Positions 1-9,220 of a DNA stretch of 64,000 nt are shown here, piece after piece. The notes under the pieces are model-generated. The model was given only the letters and a program-made list of their open reading frames with translations. It made no database searches and was not told the DNA's origin. The stretch covers positions 62,001-126,000 of the forward strand of contig CALFBI010000004.1 of the NCBI GenBank assembly GCA_937951675.1, read 5' to 3'. Source of the stretch: an uncultured Verrucomicrobiales bacterium. GTDB lineage: Bacteria > Verrucomicrobiota > Verrucomicrobiia > Verrucomicrobiales > Akkermansiaceae. Numbering within the stretch: the first letter of the stretch is position 1; each line of letters starts with the position of its first letter. The translations under genes and the position numbers were made by a program.

Positions 1-287
1 TTCGCAGTAATAAACAGCTGACCCTCGGTAATTTCGAATACGACTTCGACCGTGAAATGGTGGTATTTAGACATAGCAATTTATTCGAAAAGGAAAAATA
101 CGACCGCGACATCATCATCTCCATGGTTCATTGCGCCATTGCTGAGCTGGATCGCTTTATCCCTTACGCGGCCACTGTTCAGCAAACAGCCCCCGACTTA
201 CTTGAGGACTTAAGTATTGAGCGCCTCCTGATGAGAGAAGACATGATGCCGCCGATCCCGGAAGATTCTGAAGAAGAAGAGTTCTAA
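1..287 (+). CDS. YbjN-like domain protein, 3' end (partial)
   Basis: The reading frame is open from the left edge (codons in phase with position 3) to a TAA at 285-287, so the gene begins outside the window; the internal ATG at 57 is probably not its start. The visible 95 residues include LGNFEYDFD followed by MVVFRHSN, then a helical stretch with LDRFIPYA. This resembles the C-terminal half of YbjN-type (type III secretion chaperone-like) domains, where a GNFELD...GEIRFR strand pair is followed by a dRy-P helix. The protein ends in a very acidic tail (EDSEEEEF). The stop overlaps by a few bases the stop of the convergent gene to its right. The function of YbjN-like proteins is poorly defined; the family call is moderate. 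Confidence 0.5.
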   Translation, partial: RSNKQLTLGNFEYDFDREMVVFRHSNLFEKEKYDRDIIISMVHCAIAELDRFIPYAATVQQTAPDLLEDLSIERLLMREDMMPPIPEDSEEEEF

Positions 288-1624
288 GGACCTTCTTCAG
301 CTCGCGCCCAAATCTCAGGAAGCTCTTCGTAAGTAGCCAAGAGAATAGAAAAGATTCTCTTTCGCTCACGATTACCAAGATAATCGTATTTATCATCATC
401 TCGCTCCCTCTTGAGGATCTTCCACAGCTTTTCTAAAACATGATCGTGAAGCTCAGGAGGTAACGCTTTAAAAGAATCTGAATAAATCATATACGAACAC
501 CGATACTTAAAGAGGCGTTTATACAAACGCAGATCTCGTAGGGAATGCCCCGCTTGATCGGTCTTTTTTTGAGCGAGCCAATCCTTTCTCACCTTTTCAT
601 CAGAAAAAATCCCCTCGCCTGGTAAAATGGCTTCATCATAGAAAAGAAGGTTTTCTAAAATCACTTCTGAAGTCGTTTCGAGAACTCTACTGACGCTTGT
701 CCCTTTCGCCAGAGGATCTCTCCCTGGAGAAAGTTTTTCAAAAAACCACTGCGCGCGCCGAAAGTCGTAAGCTCCTTTAGTCACCTCATTATGCCAATCA
801 ACTTGATGTGAGAGTAACGTCAACGGCAAGGCATCACTGGTATCAGTCATGTATCGAGAAAAATCCACCAAATCGGAAGCGTTAGCCAGAGTTCCTCCCT
901 CTTGCTCACCCTTAAACTGATTTCCTCGGTGAGCAAACTCCTGCTTCATTCCTGTCACAAACCAACCGGCCCACCGCTTAGAGAACGGGGTCTTTGCTGA
1001 AACACTTAAAGCGGGACTGTTCGCGAGCTCTGTCCCGCTGCGATCAATCGTCACCGAACGCATCAAAAAACCTGGAACCCCTTTGGTCCGAGAGCCTGTA
1101 TGACAAGAAAGACAGGAAGAGTCCCGTTTTAAAATAGGGAGTCTACCCGCAATGGGTGGGGCGATTCGATAAAACAAAGTCCCCTTTTCACCGTCGGCAA
1201 ACATCACTTCTATTTCCCCTCCGGGAACATAACCTACATAATGGTTTTCATTAAAATAAAGAGCACGTGGACTCGTCGGGGCAATCAGGTTTTTTTGAAG
1301 ACTCGTCTTTGACATCACCAAAACTTGAGAATGCTTTGAAATTTCTAATCTCAGTAAAAGCTCCTCCAAAAAAAGCAAAGGGTTTCTCGTCCACACTCCC
1401 CCCTCTTTAGCCGCTTCTTCCATAAGTGAATGAAGCTCATTAGGTGCCTCCTTAGACGAATACCAAATGGGAGCCTCATCGTAATCATCTGCCATTAACG
1501 GAACCACGGGTGTGCCCAATATCAGCAACACCACTAATAGAGCCTTCTGAAATAATAGCCTACCAAAGATCATTAACACTTTCTCATCATGACGAATCCC
1601 AATGGTTTTTCGATCTAATTTCAT
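284..1624 (-). CDS. secreted protein with a CxxCH heme-binding motif
   Basis: A protein of 446 residues if started at the ATG at 1622-1624, which has GAGGTGAT just upstream, a good match to the anti-Shine-Dalgarno sequence; a second ATG at 1571-1573 would leave a more conventional signal peptide. A hydrophobic segment (about residues 28-45) ends in MADD, consistent with export. CLSCH at about residues 171-175 is a single c-type heme attachment motif, and ALYFNENHYVGYVPGG lies before it. The remainder is mostly helical with no domain I can name. Proteins with this arrangement are probably periplasmic mono-heme cytochromes, but no partner oxidase or reductase is adjacent. It converges on the YbjN-like gene with a 4-base overlap. 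The heme motif is clear, the physiological role unknown. Confidence 0.6.
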   Translation of the reverse strand: MKLDRKTIGIRHDEKVLMIFGRLLFQKALLVVLLILGTPVVPLMADDYDEAPIWYSSKEAPNELHSLMEEAAKEGGVWTRNPLLFLEELLLRLEISKHSQVLVMSKTSLQKNLIAPTSPRALYFNENHYVGYVPGGEIEVMFADGEKGTLFYRIAPPIAGRLPILKRDSSCLSCHTGSRTKGVPGFLMRSVTIDRSGTELANSPALSVSAKTPFSKRWAGWFVTGMKQEFAHRGNQFKGEQEGGTLANASDLVDFSRYMTDTSDALPLTLLSHQVDWHNEVTKGAYDFRRAQWFFEKLSPGRDPLAKGTSVSRVLETTSEVILENLLFYDEAILPGEGIFSDEKVRKDWLAQKKTDQAGHSLRDLRLYKRLFKYRCSYMIYSDSFKALPPELHDHVLEKLWKILKRERDDDKYDYLGNRERKRIFSILLATYEELPEIWARAEEGP

Positions 1625-2134
1625 TATCACCTCAGCAAAAAATCCAAAATCCCTTTAAAAAGAAAACAACCCCGCCGACCGAAGCCAGCGAGGCTGCTAT
1701 TCCCCCCAAAAATGTTTTTGCACTCTATGGCCATCTTTAAATCTCGCAAGTGCAAAGTATTTCTTTTTTATTAGCCCCTCTTTTTTATATCCGGTTTCCG
1801 TTTTAGTCATTGATCACGCCATTCATCATAAGAGTCATCTCATTTGATTTGCTGACTGGTTCAAAATAATGCGCTCATAATTCCCCGCCACCCACACACA
1901 CAATTGCGAGATAAGTCGTGTTTCGCGCTTAGGTGATCGTCTCCTATTTCAGCTAAAAAAGCTGTCGGAATCATGGCCCACCCCCACTGGGTCCTAGAGT
2001 TACCAATCGACAAAATCGCTTCGCCGTGATCACTCCCACAAAAATGAGCCTTTTTTTGATCCTGTATACCTCATCCAGCGAATGAATCAAAAATTCTCCT
2101 GTTCATTCTCGACGGAACTTTTAGATTTTCGCGC
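1625..2134. other. intergenic stretch, about 510 bases, no gene recognised
   Basis: This divergent gap should hold promoters for the leftward cytochrome gene and the rightward lysS. I see no ORF with coding character and no recognisable RNA family. Only weak structure is visible, for example AGCC-AGCGA-GGCT near 1681-1695 and a GGCCCA/TGGGTC hairpin near 1976-1993. Confidence 0.4.
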
Positions 2135-3619
2135 ATGAGCAATGAAACTGATCAGCCCCCTCAATCAACAGAGCAAGAACTCATCGCTGTTCGCCGTGAA
2201 AAGCTCGCGAAATTAAGAGAGCTTGGGATCGACCCATTCGGTGGTAAATACACGACGACCACCACTCCAGGAGAGCTCAAAGCGCAGTTTGAAGAGGACC
2301 AAAATGTTAAAATAGCGGGCCGAGTTCTCGCAATTCGTGACATGGGTAAATCAGTCTTTTTCACAATCGGTGATGTCCACGGAAAAATTCAGGGGTATAT
2401 CAATAAGAAAGGAGTCAGCGAAACAGATTGGCAACTCTGGCAACTCATTGATCTTGGCGATTGGGTAGGGCTTGAAGGCCTCACTTTCACCACTGGTAGA
2501 GGTGAACCTTCCGTTAATGTTTCAAGCCTGACCGTCTTGAGTAAATCTTTAAGACCTATGCCTGACAAATGGCACGGCTTAACGGACCGAGAAACCAAAT
2601 ACCGCAAGCGCTACTTAGACTTGATGTCGAATCAAAAAAGCGCTGATCTTTTTGTTCTGCGCTCCAAAATTCTTTCCGAAATCCGCTCTTTCTTAACGGA
2701 CCGAGGTTATTTAGAAGTCGAGACGCCCATGTTACACGATGTGGCAGGTGGAGCTGCCGCGAGACCTTTTGAAACGCACCATAATGCACTCGATATGCCA
2801 TTAACGATGCGGATTGCTCCTGAGCTTCATCTTAAAAGGCTCCTCGTCGGAGGGTTTACAAAGGTTTTTGAACTCAATCGTAACTTCCGTAACGAGGGAA
2901 TTTCTCGTCGCCACAACCCTGAGTTTACGATGCTTGAAGCTTACTCCGCTTTTTCTGATTTTGAGGAAATGGCCGAGCTTGTCGAAGAAATGACCTGTCA
3001 CCTGGCCAACAAATTCTTTGGGACGGAGCAAATCGAACACCATAACGACGAGGGCGAACTGATCCGCACCATCAATCTCTCCAAACCATGGAAAAGAGCC
3101 CGCTACCATGACCTTATCAAAGAAGTGGCTGGAGCTGACTGGTTTGACATCACCCCCGAGCAACGCCGCGAGAGGGCTCAACAAGAACTTAAACTCGAAA
3201 TTGGAGCTCAACTCGAAGACTACGAAGTTTCTCAGCAGGTGTTCGAAAAACTCGTTGAAGAGCATACTTTTGACCCTTGTTTTGTCACCCATGTCTCCAA
3301 AGAGCTTATTCCTCTTGCTAAAACCAACCCGGAAAACCCCAAAGTAATTGACGTTTATGAACTTATCATCAACGGACAAGAAATCTCTCCTGGTTACTCA
3401 GAGCTCAATGACCCCGATGAACAACGTGCGAATTTCATGGCTCAATCTGGTGGAGAAGCTCAAGCCGCAGATGAAGATTTCATTGAATCTCTAGAGCATG
3501 GAATGCCTCCAGCAGGAGGAATCGGAATTGGAATTGACCGATTAATCATGCTCTTGACGGGAGCCCCCACGATTCGCGATGTGGTTCTTTTTCCTCAACT
3601 GAAGCGTAAAGACTCTTAA
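2135..3619 (+). CDS. lysS: lysyl-tRNA synthetase, class II
   Basis: Cytoplasmic enzyme that charges tRNA-Lys with lysine using ATP. The 494 residues match the usual length (about 500). An N-terminal OB-fold anticodon-binding domain occupies about residues 55-145. Class II motif 2 is seen as FELNRNFRNEG, followed by RHNPEFTMLE, and motif 3 as GIGIGIDR at about 462-469, followed by IRDVVLFPQLKR, which is typical of LysS. The ATG at 2135 gives a normal N-terminus (MSNETDQ) with LRELGIDPFGG shortly after. The gene stands alone between a long upstream gap and a strong terminator. Confidence 0.97.
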   Translation: MSNETDQPPQSTEQELIAVRREKLAKLRELGIDPFGGKYTTTTTPGELKAQFEEDQNVKIAGRVLAIRDMGKSVFFTIGDVHGKIQGYINKKGVSETDWQLWQLIDLGDWVGLEGLTFTTGRGEPSVNVSSLTVLSKSLRPMPDKWHGLTDRETKYRKRYLDLMSNQKSADLFVLRSKILSEIRSFLTDRGYLEVETPMLHDVAGGAAARPFETHHNALDMPLTMRIAPELHLKRLLVGGFTKVFELNRNFRNEGISRRHNPEFTMLEAYSAFSDFEEMAELVEEMTCHLANKFFGTEQIEHHNDEGELIRTINLSKPWKRARYHDLIKEVAGADWFDITPEQRRERAQQELKLEIGAQLEDYEVSQQVFEKLVEEHTFDPCFVTHVSKELIPLAKTNPENPKVIDVYELIINGQEISPGYSELNDPDEQRANFMAQSGGEAQAADEDFIESLEHGMPPAGGIGIGIDRLIMLLTGAPTIRDVVLFPQLKRKDS

Positions 3620-3649
3620 TTAGGAGAAACTGTCACTTTGAAACCTCTT

Positions 3650-3684
3650 TCTCCCCCCTTACCTTGTTAAGGGGGGAGTTTTTG
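3650..3684 (+). terminator. rho-independent terminator of lysS
   Basis: A perfect GC-rich stem, CTCCCCCCTT at 3651-3660 pairing with AAGGGGGGAG at 3669-3678, closes a short loop and is followed at once by TTTTTG. It lies 31 bases past the lysS stop. Confidence 0.92.
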
Positions 3685-3745
3685 TTTCTAGGCTTCTCTT
3701 GTGAAAGAAACCTTAAGAATCAGCGTAATCTTTTACACCAGAACC

Positions 3746-3773
3746 TTGATTAATTAAAACTACAGACTAATTT
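3746..3773 (+). promoter_or_regulatory. possible sigma-70-type promoter for the PSCyt1/DUF1549 gene
   Basis: TTGATT at 3746-3751 and TAATTT at 3768-3773 are separated by 16 bases and lie about 30 bases before the ATG, downstream of the lysS terminator. The match is partial and rests on inspection only. Confidence 0.3.
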
Positions 3774-3803
3774 ATGTAAGAAGGGTTTTTCCTTAAGCTA
3801 TCC

Positions 3804-6800
3804 ATGAAACGAGCGATTTCCATTCTATTACCTTGCACTTTGTTACTCTCTGCCTGCTCACGAGAGGATAAGGCTGTTGAAAATTCTGCCCAGCTACCTT
3901 CCGAAGCTGAACTTTCTACTCAAGTCGCTACAAGCACTGACAAAAAATTATCTTTTAACGAAGATATTCAGCCAGTGCTCTCTGAATACTGTTACCATTG
4001 CCACGGACCAGATTCCAGTAGCCGGAAACCAAAAGGTGAGTCTCTTCGTCTTGACCGAGGCGAATACGCTCTCGCGACGCGTAAAAATGGCATCGCCTCT
4101 ATCATCCCCGGGGATGCTGAAAACTCTGAAGTTTACAAACGGCTAATCACCCATGATGCCGATGAGCTCATGCCACCTGCCGAAGCTCACAAGGTCATGA
4201 AACCTGAAGAGATCGAGCTCATTAAAGACTGGATCAACCAAGGAGCTGAATATGAAGAACATTGGGCCTTCATCCCCCCTACTAAATCGGAAACACCAGA
4301 ACTCCAATCTCATCAAACATGGGTCAAACATGAGACCGATTATTTTGTCGCGGCAAAACTAGAAGAGCTCGGACTTCAAGCCGCTGAACAGCAAAATGGT
4401 TCCCGGTTATTTAGACGTTTAAGTTTCGACCTGACGGGGCTCCCGCCGACTCCTGAAGAACTCAAGCAGTTCCTCGAGGAATCCTCGGTTGATTTTGAAA
4501 AAGCTTACCAAGATGCCATCACGCGCATGTTCAGCTCAGACGCTTATGCTGAGAACATGTCACGCCATTGGCTCGATGCCGTGCGCTATGGTGACACACA
4601 CGGGATTCATAATGATAACTTACGTTCTATTTGGCCTTATCGAGATTGGGTTATAAAAGCCTTTCAAGAGAACAAACCTTTTGATGAATTCACGATTGAG
4701 CAAATCGCAGGGGATCTTTTACCTGACGCCCAGCTCGATCAAATGATTGCTACTGGCTATAACCGCTGTATCCCAACCACTGGAGAAGGTGGTGCGATTC
4801 CTGAAGAATATTTGTCAATTTATGCCCAAGACCGGGTCGATACCACTTTTGCGATCTGGCAAGGATTAACGACAGGTTGTGCCGCTTGTCATGATCATAA
4901 ATTTGATCCGTTATCGACTAAGGAAAACTATGAGCTCACTGCCTTTTTCAGAAATTCCACAATGTCGGCTTTAGATGGTAATAATGAGAACCATCCTCCC
5001 TTTATCTTCGTTCCTCAAGAGGAAGATCTTCCTGCTTGGACGGAAACATCCAAACAGCTTAAGTCTGTCCTGAAAGAGAAAAAAGAAATGCTTCAGGCTG
5101 CTATTAAAGAAGGCTCCTACACCCAAGAAGGCAGTATCCAAATCCCTGAAAATATGAACGACCAACTCGCTGTTCATATTCCTTTCAGCCAGGTAAATAA
5201 AGACTCCTTCAAAGCCCTAGTAGATGGAGAAAATATCACGATCGCTCATAAACACGAACTTCGGGATGGGTTATTAGGAGATACTCTAAATGCCAATCAG
5301 CCTCGTGAAGGTAAACATGCTACCATTCCTCTAGGCGAAGATTACGCCCAAATCCCAATGGATGGTCATTTCTCTTACGGGCTTTGGATCCTTCCTGAGT
5401 CCATTATTTCAAATGACCCCATTATCTCTCGTTTCGATTATCGTAAAACAAATGGTAAAACCACTGATAAAGGCTGGGACATTTGGTTAGCGGGAGGAGC
5501 TCCTACCACTCACCTCAGCTCGGGGGACCAGAAAGAGCGCATGACGAAGGTTACTAGTAAAGAAGCCCTTCATCTCAACGAATGGAATCACGTCTTTTTC
5601 ACCTACGATGGCAAAGACAAAGAAAACCCGGTTCGTATTTTCCTTAACGGAATTGAAACGCCTGTCGAGTATCTCCAAAAAAATCTCGATGGCGATCTCA
5701 CAACAGAGGCTCCTCTTGTAGTAGGTGAAAGGTTCGGAGGAGATTCTCTTGAACCCGAGGATGGAAAGGTCATGTTGAATGATTTCCGTCTTTACACTCG
5801 AACTCTTAGCCCAGAGGAAGTCTATAAGGTCTACCAAGTGGGACTCATTCCAGAACTCCGTAAACAACCTGTAGAAGGCCTTAATGAAATTCAAAAAGAA
5901 GCGTATTCCACCGCTTATCTTTCTCAACAAAACACCTCGTTTACTGAAATTGTTACTCAAGAGCTCAAGCTGAAAAAAACCTTATTAGGCTATAACCTCA
6001 AAGGAGTTCCTACCCTCGTAATGGACGAGCGCAAAACTCAAAAACCGAGTGCTCATGTTCTTATCCGAGGGGTCTATTCCGAATTAGGCGAAAAAGTAGA
6101 ACCAGGAGTCCCTGAAATTTTAGGAGCCATGCAAAAAGACGCTCCAAAATCTAGGCTAGGTCTTGCGGAATGGCTCGTGAGTGGAGACAACCCATTAACC
6201 TCAAGAGTGACAGTTAACCGTTACTGGTATTATTTGTTTGGTCAGGGAATTGTCGAAACAACCGAAGATTTCGGAATTATGGGTGGACGCCCTTCCCATC
6301 CGCAATTACTCGATTGGCTTGCGGTCGACTTTGAGGAATCTGGCTGGGACCTCCAACACCTTTTAAGAACTATCGTTTCGACGGCGACATACCGCCAGGA
6401 AGCCATCATTACTAAAGAGAAAAAAGAACTCGACCCGAACAACCTCTATTTCTCTCGTGGTCCTCGCTACAGACTCGATGCTGAACAAATTCGCGACCTC
6501 GCCCTTGTATCAGCTGACATTCTCAACCCAAAAGTAGGAGGAGCTCCTGTCAAACCTTACCAACCGGAAGGCGTCTGGGAGGCGGTCGCGATGCCGTCTT
6601 CCAATACAGCGAAATACAAACAAGACACTGGAGATAAACTCTACCGTCGATCGATTTATACTTTCTTAAAACGCACGGCTCCTCCCGCGAATATGGAAAT
6701 TTTAAATGCTCCAACACGTGAGATTTTCTGTGTGAGACGAGAGCGAACGAACACTCCGCTCCAAGCTTTTGTCACGATGAATGATATTCAGTTTATCGAG

Positions 6801-7094
6801 AGTGCTCGAGTTCTGGCAAGCAAGGCACTAACAGACCAAAGCGACCTTGATTCACAACTCGACTTCATTAGCACCCGAATTCTCAGTCGATTGTTTGACC
6901 AACAAGAGCGAGACATTTTGAAAGCAAGTTATCAACTTCAGCTCGATAACTACCAAGCCAATCCAGAGGAAGCCCAACAACTCATCTCTTACGGGGAAAT
7001 TGACACTGATACCTCACTTGACCCCGCTCAATTAGCAAGCCTCACCATGGTTTGCAGTCAGATTTTCAATCTCGACGAAACCATTAACAAATAA
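3804..7094 (+). CDS. PSCyt1-DUF1549-LamG-DUF1553 lipoprotein
   Basis: Large (1096 residues) exported protein of a family expanded in Planctomycetes and Verrucomicrobia. The N-terminus MKRAISILLPCTLLLSAC has a lipobox with Cys18 as the likely lipidated residue. CYHCH at residues 63-67 is the heme motif of the PSCyt1 domain, with LMPP further on. DUF1549 (PSCyt2) spans roughly 170-380 and ends with CAACHDHKFDP, a second CxxCH. A concanavalin/LamG-like domain sits at about 510-670 (EWNHVFFTYDG, FRLYTRTLSPEEV). DUF1553 (PSD1) spans about 780-1045, with WLVSGDNPLTSRVTVNRYW and later NTPLQAFVTMND. A DUF1501 gene follows within 10 bases, the usual partner. Inferred role: surface or periplasmic heme protein acting on polymers, perhaps glycans bound by LamG; the biochemical activity of the family is not settled. 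Confidence 0.93.
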   Translation: MKRAISILLPCTLLLSACSREDKAVENSAQLPSEAELSTQVATSTDKKLSFNEDIQPVLSEYCYHCHGPDSSSRKPKGESLRLDRGEYALATRKNGIASIIPGDAENSEVYKRLITHDADELMPPAEAHKVMKPEEIELIKDWINQGAEYEEHWAFIPPTKSETPELQSHQTWVKHETDYFVAAKLEELGLQAAEQQNGSRLFRRLSFDLTGLPPTPEELKQFLEESSVDFEKAYQDAITRMFSSDAYAENMSRHWLDAVRYGDTHGIHNDNLRSIWPYRDWVIKAFQENKPFDEFTIEQIAGDLLPDAQLDQMIATGYNRCIPTTGEGGAIPEEYLSIYAQDRVDTTFAIWQGLTTGCAACHDHKFDPLSTKENYELTAFFRNSTMSALDGNNENHPPFIFVPQEEDLPAWTETSKQLKSVLKEKKEMLQAAIKEGSYTQEGSIQIPENMNDQLAVHIPFSQVNKDSFKALVDGENITIAHKHELRDGLLGDTLNANQPREGKHATIPLGEDYAQIPMDGHFSYGLWILPESIISNDPIISRFDYRKTNGKTTDKGWDIWLAGGAPTTHLSSGDQKERMTKVTSKEALHLNEWNHVFFTYDGKDKENPVRIFLNGIETPVEYLQKNLDGDLTTEAPLVVGERFGGDSLEPEDGKVMLNDFRLYTRTLSPEEVYKVYQVGLIPELRKQPVEGLNEIQKEAYSTAYLSQQNTSFTEIVTQELKLKKTLLGYNLKGVPTLVMDERKTQKPSAHVLIRGVYSELGEKVEPGVPEILGAMQKDAPKSRLGLAEWLVSGDNPLTSRVTVNRYWYYLFGQGIVETTEDFGIMGGRPSHPQLLDWLAVDFEESGWDLQHLLRTIVSTATYRQEAIITKEKKELDPNNLYFSRGPRYRLDAEQIRDLALVSADILNPKVGGAPVKPYQPEGVWEAVAMPSSNTAKYKQDTGDKLYRRSIYTFLKRTAPPANMEILNAPTREIFCVRRERTNTPLQAFVTMNDIQFIESARVLASKALTDQSDLDSQLDFISTRILSRLFDQQERDILKASYQLQLDNYQANPEEAQQLISYGEIDTDTSLDPAQLASLTMVCSQIFNLDETINK

Positions 7095-7103
7095 CTTTTG
7101 AAG

Positions 7104-8564
7104 ATGCAAAACATCCAAGACTTTAACGCCGCCGTATCTCGTCGCCAGTTCTTCCGCAAAAATGGAACCGGGCTAGGAGTTGCAGCCTTAACTTCATTAG
7201 TAGGGGGAGAATCTTTTGCTGCTTCGGCTCCACCTGCTGAATTAGAAAAGCTCATTCCCCATATTGCGCCCAAAGCCAAACGGGCCATTTACCTCTCCAT
7301 GATTGGAGCTCCTAGTCAGTATGAAACCTTTGACTACAAGCCCAACCTCAAGGCGGACTACAAGAAAAACATCAAGGACTTCTTAGTCGAATCAGGACAA
7401 AGACTTACTGGAATGACCGCAGCCCAGGCTGAATTCCCAGTGGCTCCGTCTATCTATGATTTTGCTCAATACGGAGAATCAGGAGCTTGGGTCTCAGAAC
7501 TTCTCCCTCACACCGCCCGGATGGTGGATGATCTTTGTATCATTAAGTCTATGAAGACTGACGCTATTAACCATGAACCTGCAAACCAACTGATCTATAC
7601 GGGTTCTATGAATGGTGGTAAGGCTTCCATGGGGTCATGGGTTTCTTATGGTCTGGGTAGTGCCAATGAAGATCTCCCTGCCTTTGTTGTCCTGCATGCC
7701 TATCACACCAGCCCTTTTGCGAATGTTCAGGCCATTTCTTCACGCCTCTGGGGATCGGGATTCCTCCCTGGCGAACATGCTGGAGTGGCTCTGCGCACCA
7801 AAGGAGACCCTGTTCTCTATCTTAAGAATGCGCCTGGAATCTCTTCACAAGCTCGACGCAAAATGCTCGACGGCCTCAACCTTCTCAACCAAAAAACATA
7901 TCAAGCGGTTGGCGATGACGAAATTCAAACTCGGATCCAGCAATACGAAATGGCTTTCCGGATGCAAACAAGTGTCCCTGAATTAGCAGACCTTTCCCAG
8001 GAGCCGGAACACATTCATGAACTTTATGGGCCTGAAAGTAAGAAAAGAGGCTCCTTTGCGAGTTCTTGTCTTATGGCTAGAAGACTTGCCGAACGTGGCA
8101 CTAAATTCATTCAGATCTTCCACCGAGGCTGGGATCAACATAGTGACCTTCCTCGGGACATCAAAGCACAGTGTTATGATATCGACCAAGGATGCTACGC
8201 TTTAATCCAAGATCTCAAGCAACGCGGGATGCTAGAAGACACCCTTGTAATCTGGGGCGGCGAATTTGGACGCACTGTTTATTCTCAGGGAACCTTAACT
8301 GATACAGACTATGGTCGTGATCATCACCCACGTGCGTTCACTATGTGGATGGCCGGGGGAGGAGTCAAACCAGGCGTGCATGGCGAGACGGATGAATATG
8401 GATTCAACGTCACTGAAAACGAAATTCATATTCGCGACCTTCACGCAACCATTCTCAAACAACTAGGCTTAGATAACAACCAACTGAGCTATAAATATCA
8501 AGGGCTAGACCAAAAGCTTACCGGGGTTCACGCGGCGAAGCCCGTTCCTGATATTGTTCTTTAA
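7104..8564 (+). CDS. DUF1501 family protein, Tat-exported
   Basis: A protein of 486 residues from the ATG at 7104; a TTG two codons earlier is possible. The N-terminus carries a twin-arginine signal, SRRQFFRKNG followed by a hydrophobic stretch, so it is probably exported folded. DUF1501 proteins belong to the alkaline phosphatase/sulfatase-like superfamily. Conserved features seen are INHEPANQLIYTGS, WGGEFGRTVYSQG, and GRDHHPRAFTMWMAGGG near the C-terminus, as in the family. It starts only 9 bases after the DUF1549/DUF1553 gene, so the two are almost certainly co-transcribed, as in many PVC genomes. The reaction is unknown; metal-dependent hydrolysis of a sulfate or phosphate ester is an inference from the fold. 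Confidence 0.93.
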   Translation: MQNIQDFNAAVSRRQFFRKNGTGLGVAALTSLVGGESFAASAPPAELEKLIPHIAPKAKRAIYLSMIGAPSQYETFDYKPNLKADYKKNIKDFLVESGQRLTGMTAAQAEFPVAPSIYDFAQYGESGAWVSELLPHTARMVDDLCIIKSMKTDAINHEPANQLIYTGSMNGGKASMGSWVSYGLGSANEDLPAFVVLHAYHTSPFANVQAISSRLWGSGFLPGEHAGVALRTKGDPVLYLKNAPGISSQARRKMLDGLNLLNQKTYQAVGDDEIQTRIQQYEMAFRMQTSVPELADLSQEPEHIHELYGPESKKRGSFASSCLMARRLAERGTKFIQIFHRGWDQHSDLPRDIKAQCYDIDQGCYALIQDLKQRGMLEDTLVIWGGEFGRTVYSQGTLTDTDYGRDHHPRAFTMWMAGGGVKPGVHGETDEYGFNVTENEIHIRDLHATILKQLGLDNNQLSYKYQGLDQKLTGVHAAKPVPDIVL

Positions 8565-8583
8565 CTTTTCAAAGAGAAATTCA

Positions 8584-8613
8584 TAAAAAAGGGAGCTGCA
8601 GCTCCCTTTTTTT
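8584..8613. terminator. bidirectional terminator
   Basis: The perfect palindrome GGGAGCTGCAGCTCCC (8591-8606) is flanked by six A on the left and seven T on the right, so it can end transcription of the DUF1501 gene (+) and of the DUF4190 gene arriving from the other side (-). Confidence 0.92.
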
Positions 8614-8632
8614 GTCTTTTTTTAAACCCTGC

Positions 8633-9180
8633 TCAAGGTGCAGAATGACTTATGAGAGCAGAACCGTCTTTATAAACGACAATCCAGGATCCCGCTTTTG
8701 AAGCTGGAGTCGCCAATAAGGCTTCTTGATTCGGATCAGGATAATAGTCCCACTCCACCGCAGGATCTGTATTAGGAACAATCCATATAGATTTTTCTAA
8801 GTTATTAGCCTCCTTACTCGGGGCAAACTCACCATTATCATCATAATATCGCAAAGATTCTGTAAAAAGCATTTTCCCATGATTCATCTTCGACAGATCA
8901 TTACTCCTATTTAGCGAATTCAAGAAAAACGGAGCAAGCAGAGCTGCTACAACACCCACAAAAGATACCACCAGCATAATATACCCACACACTAATCCAG
9001 CGATGGCTTTCCCTCGCCCTGGTAAGGAAGGAGATTTTTTTGAATGCTTCAGGCCTAAATGACCTGTAACAATAGCAGGTAGAGCTGTAACCCCTCCTAT
9101 GAAACTAAGGAGCCCTAATACAAGAGACCAGACCGCTAGCGGATTTTTTCTACTGGAGACTTTTGATGCGTTGTTGTCAT
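8633..9180 (-). CDS. DUF4190-like membrane protein with an apparent frameshift
   Basis: The uninterrupted downstream frame encodes NPLAVWSLVLGLLSFIGG, then GHLGLKHSKK, GRGKAIAGLVCGY, a second membrane segment, and a soluble C-terminus ending in WIVVYKDGSALISHSAP. This is a DUF4190-type two-helix module. That frame has no ATG upstream of 8993; only a GTG at 8990-8992 inside the domain is available. An ATG at 9178-9180 in another frame gives MTTTHQKSPVEK, a typical lead-in, and then hits a stop at 9136-9138. Adding one A to the A6 run (T6 on the plus strand, 9144-9149) joins the two into a 182-residue protein. This could be a sequencing error, a true pseudogene, or slippage. The gene lies 40 bases downstream of rnc on the same strand. 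Confidence 0.65.
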
Positions 9181-9220
9181 AAGATGAGCACGTTTATCAG
9201 CTCATTTTTTATCCTCAAGC

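Noticed and set aside
1976-1993. GGCCCA/TGGGTC hairpin as an SRP or other small RNA
   Set aside because: None of the conserved SRP RNA bases are present, and the stem is short with a wobble pair.
2801-3379. 192-codon antisense ORF in lysS
   Set aside because: Opposite-strand shadow of a well-defined synthetase gene.
5487-5960. 157-codon antisense ORF in the DUF1549/DUF1553 gene
   Set aside because: Opposite-strand shadow with no domain; the sense frame holds the LamG domain here.
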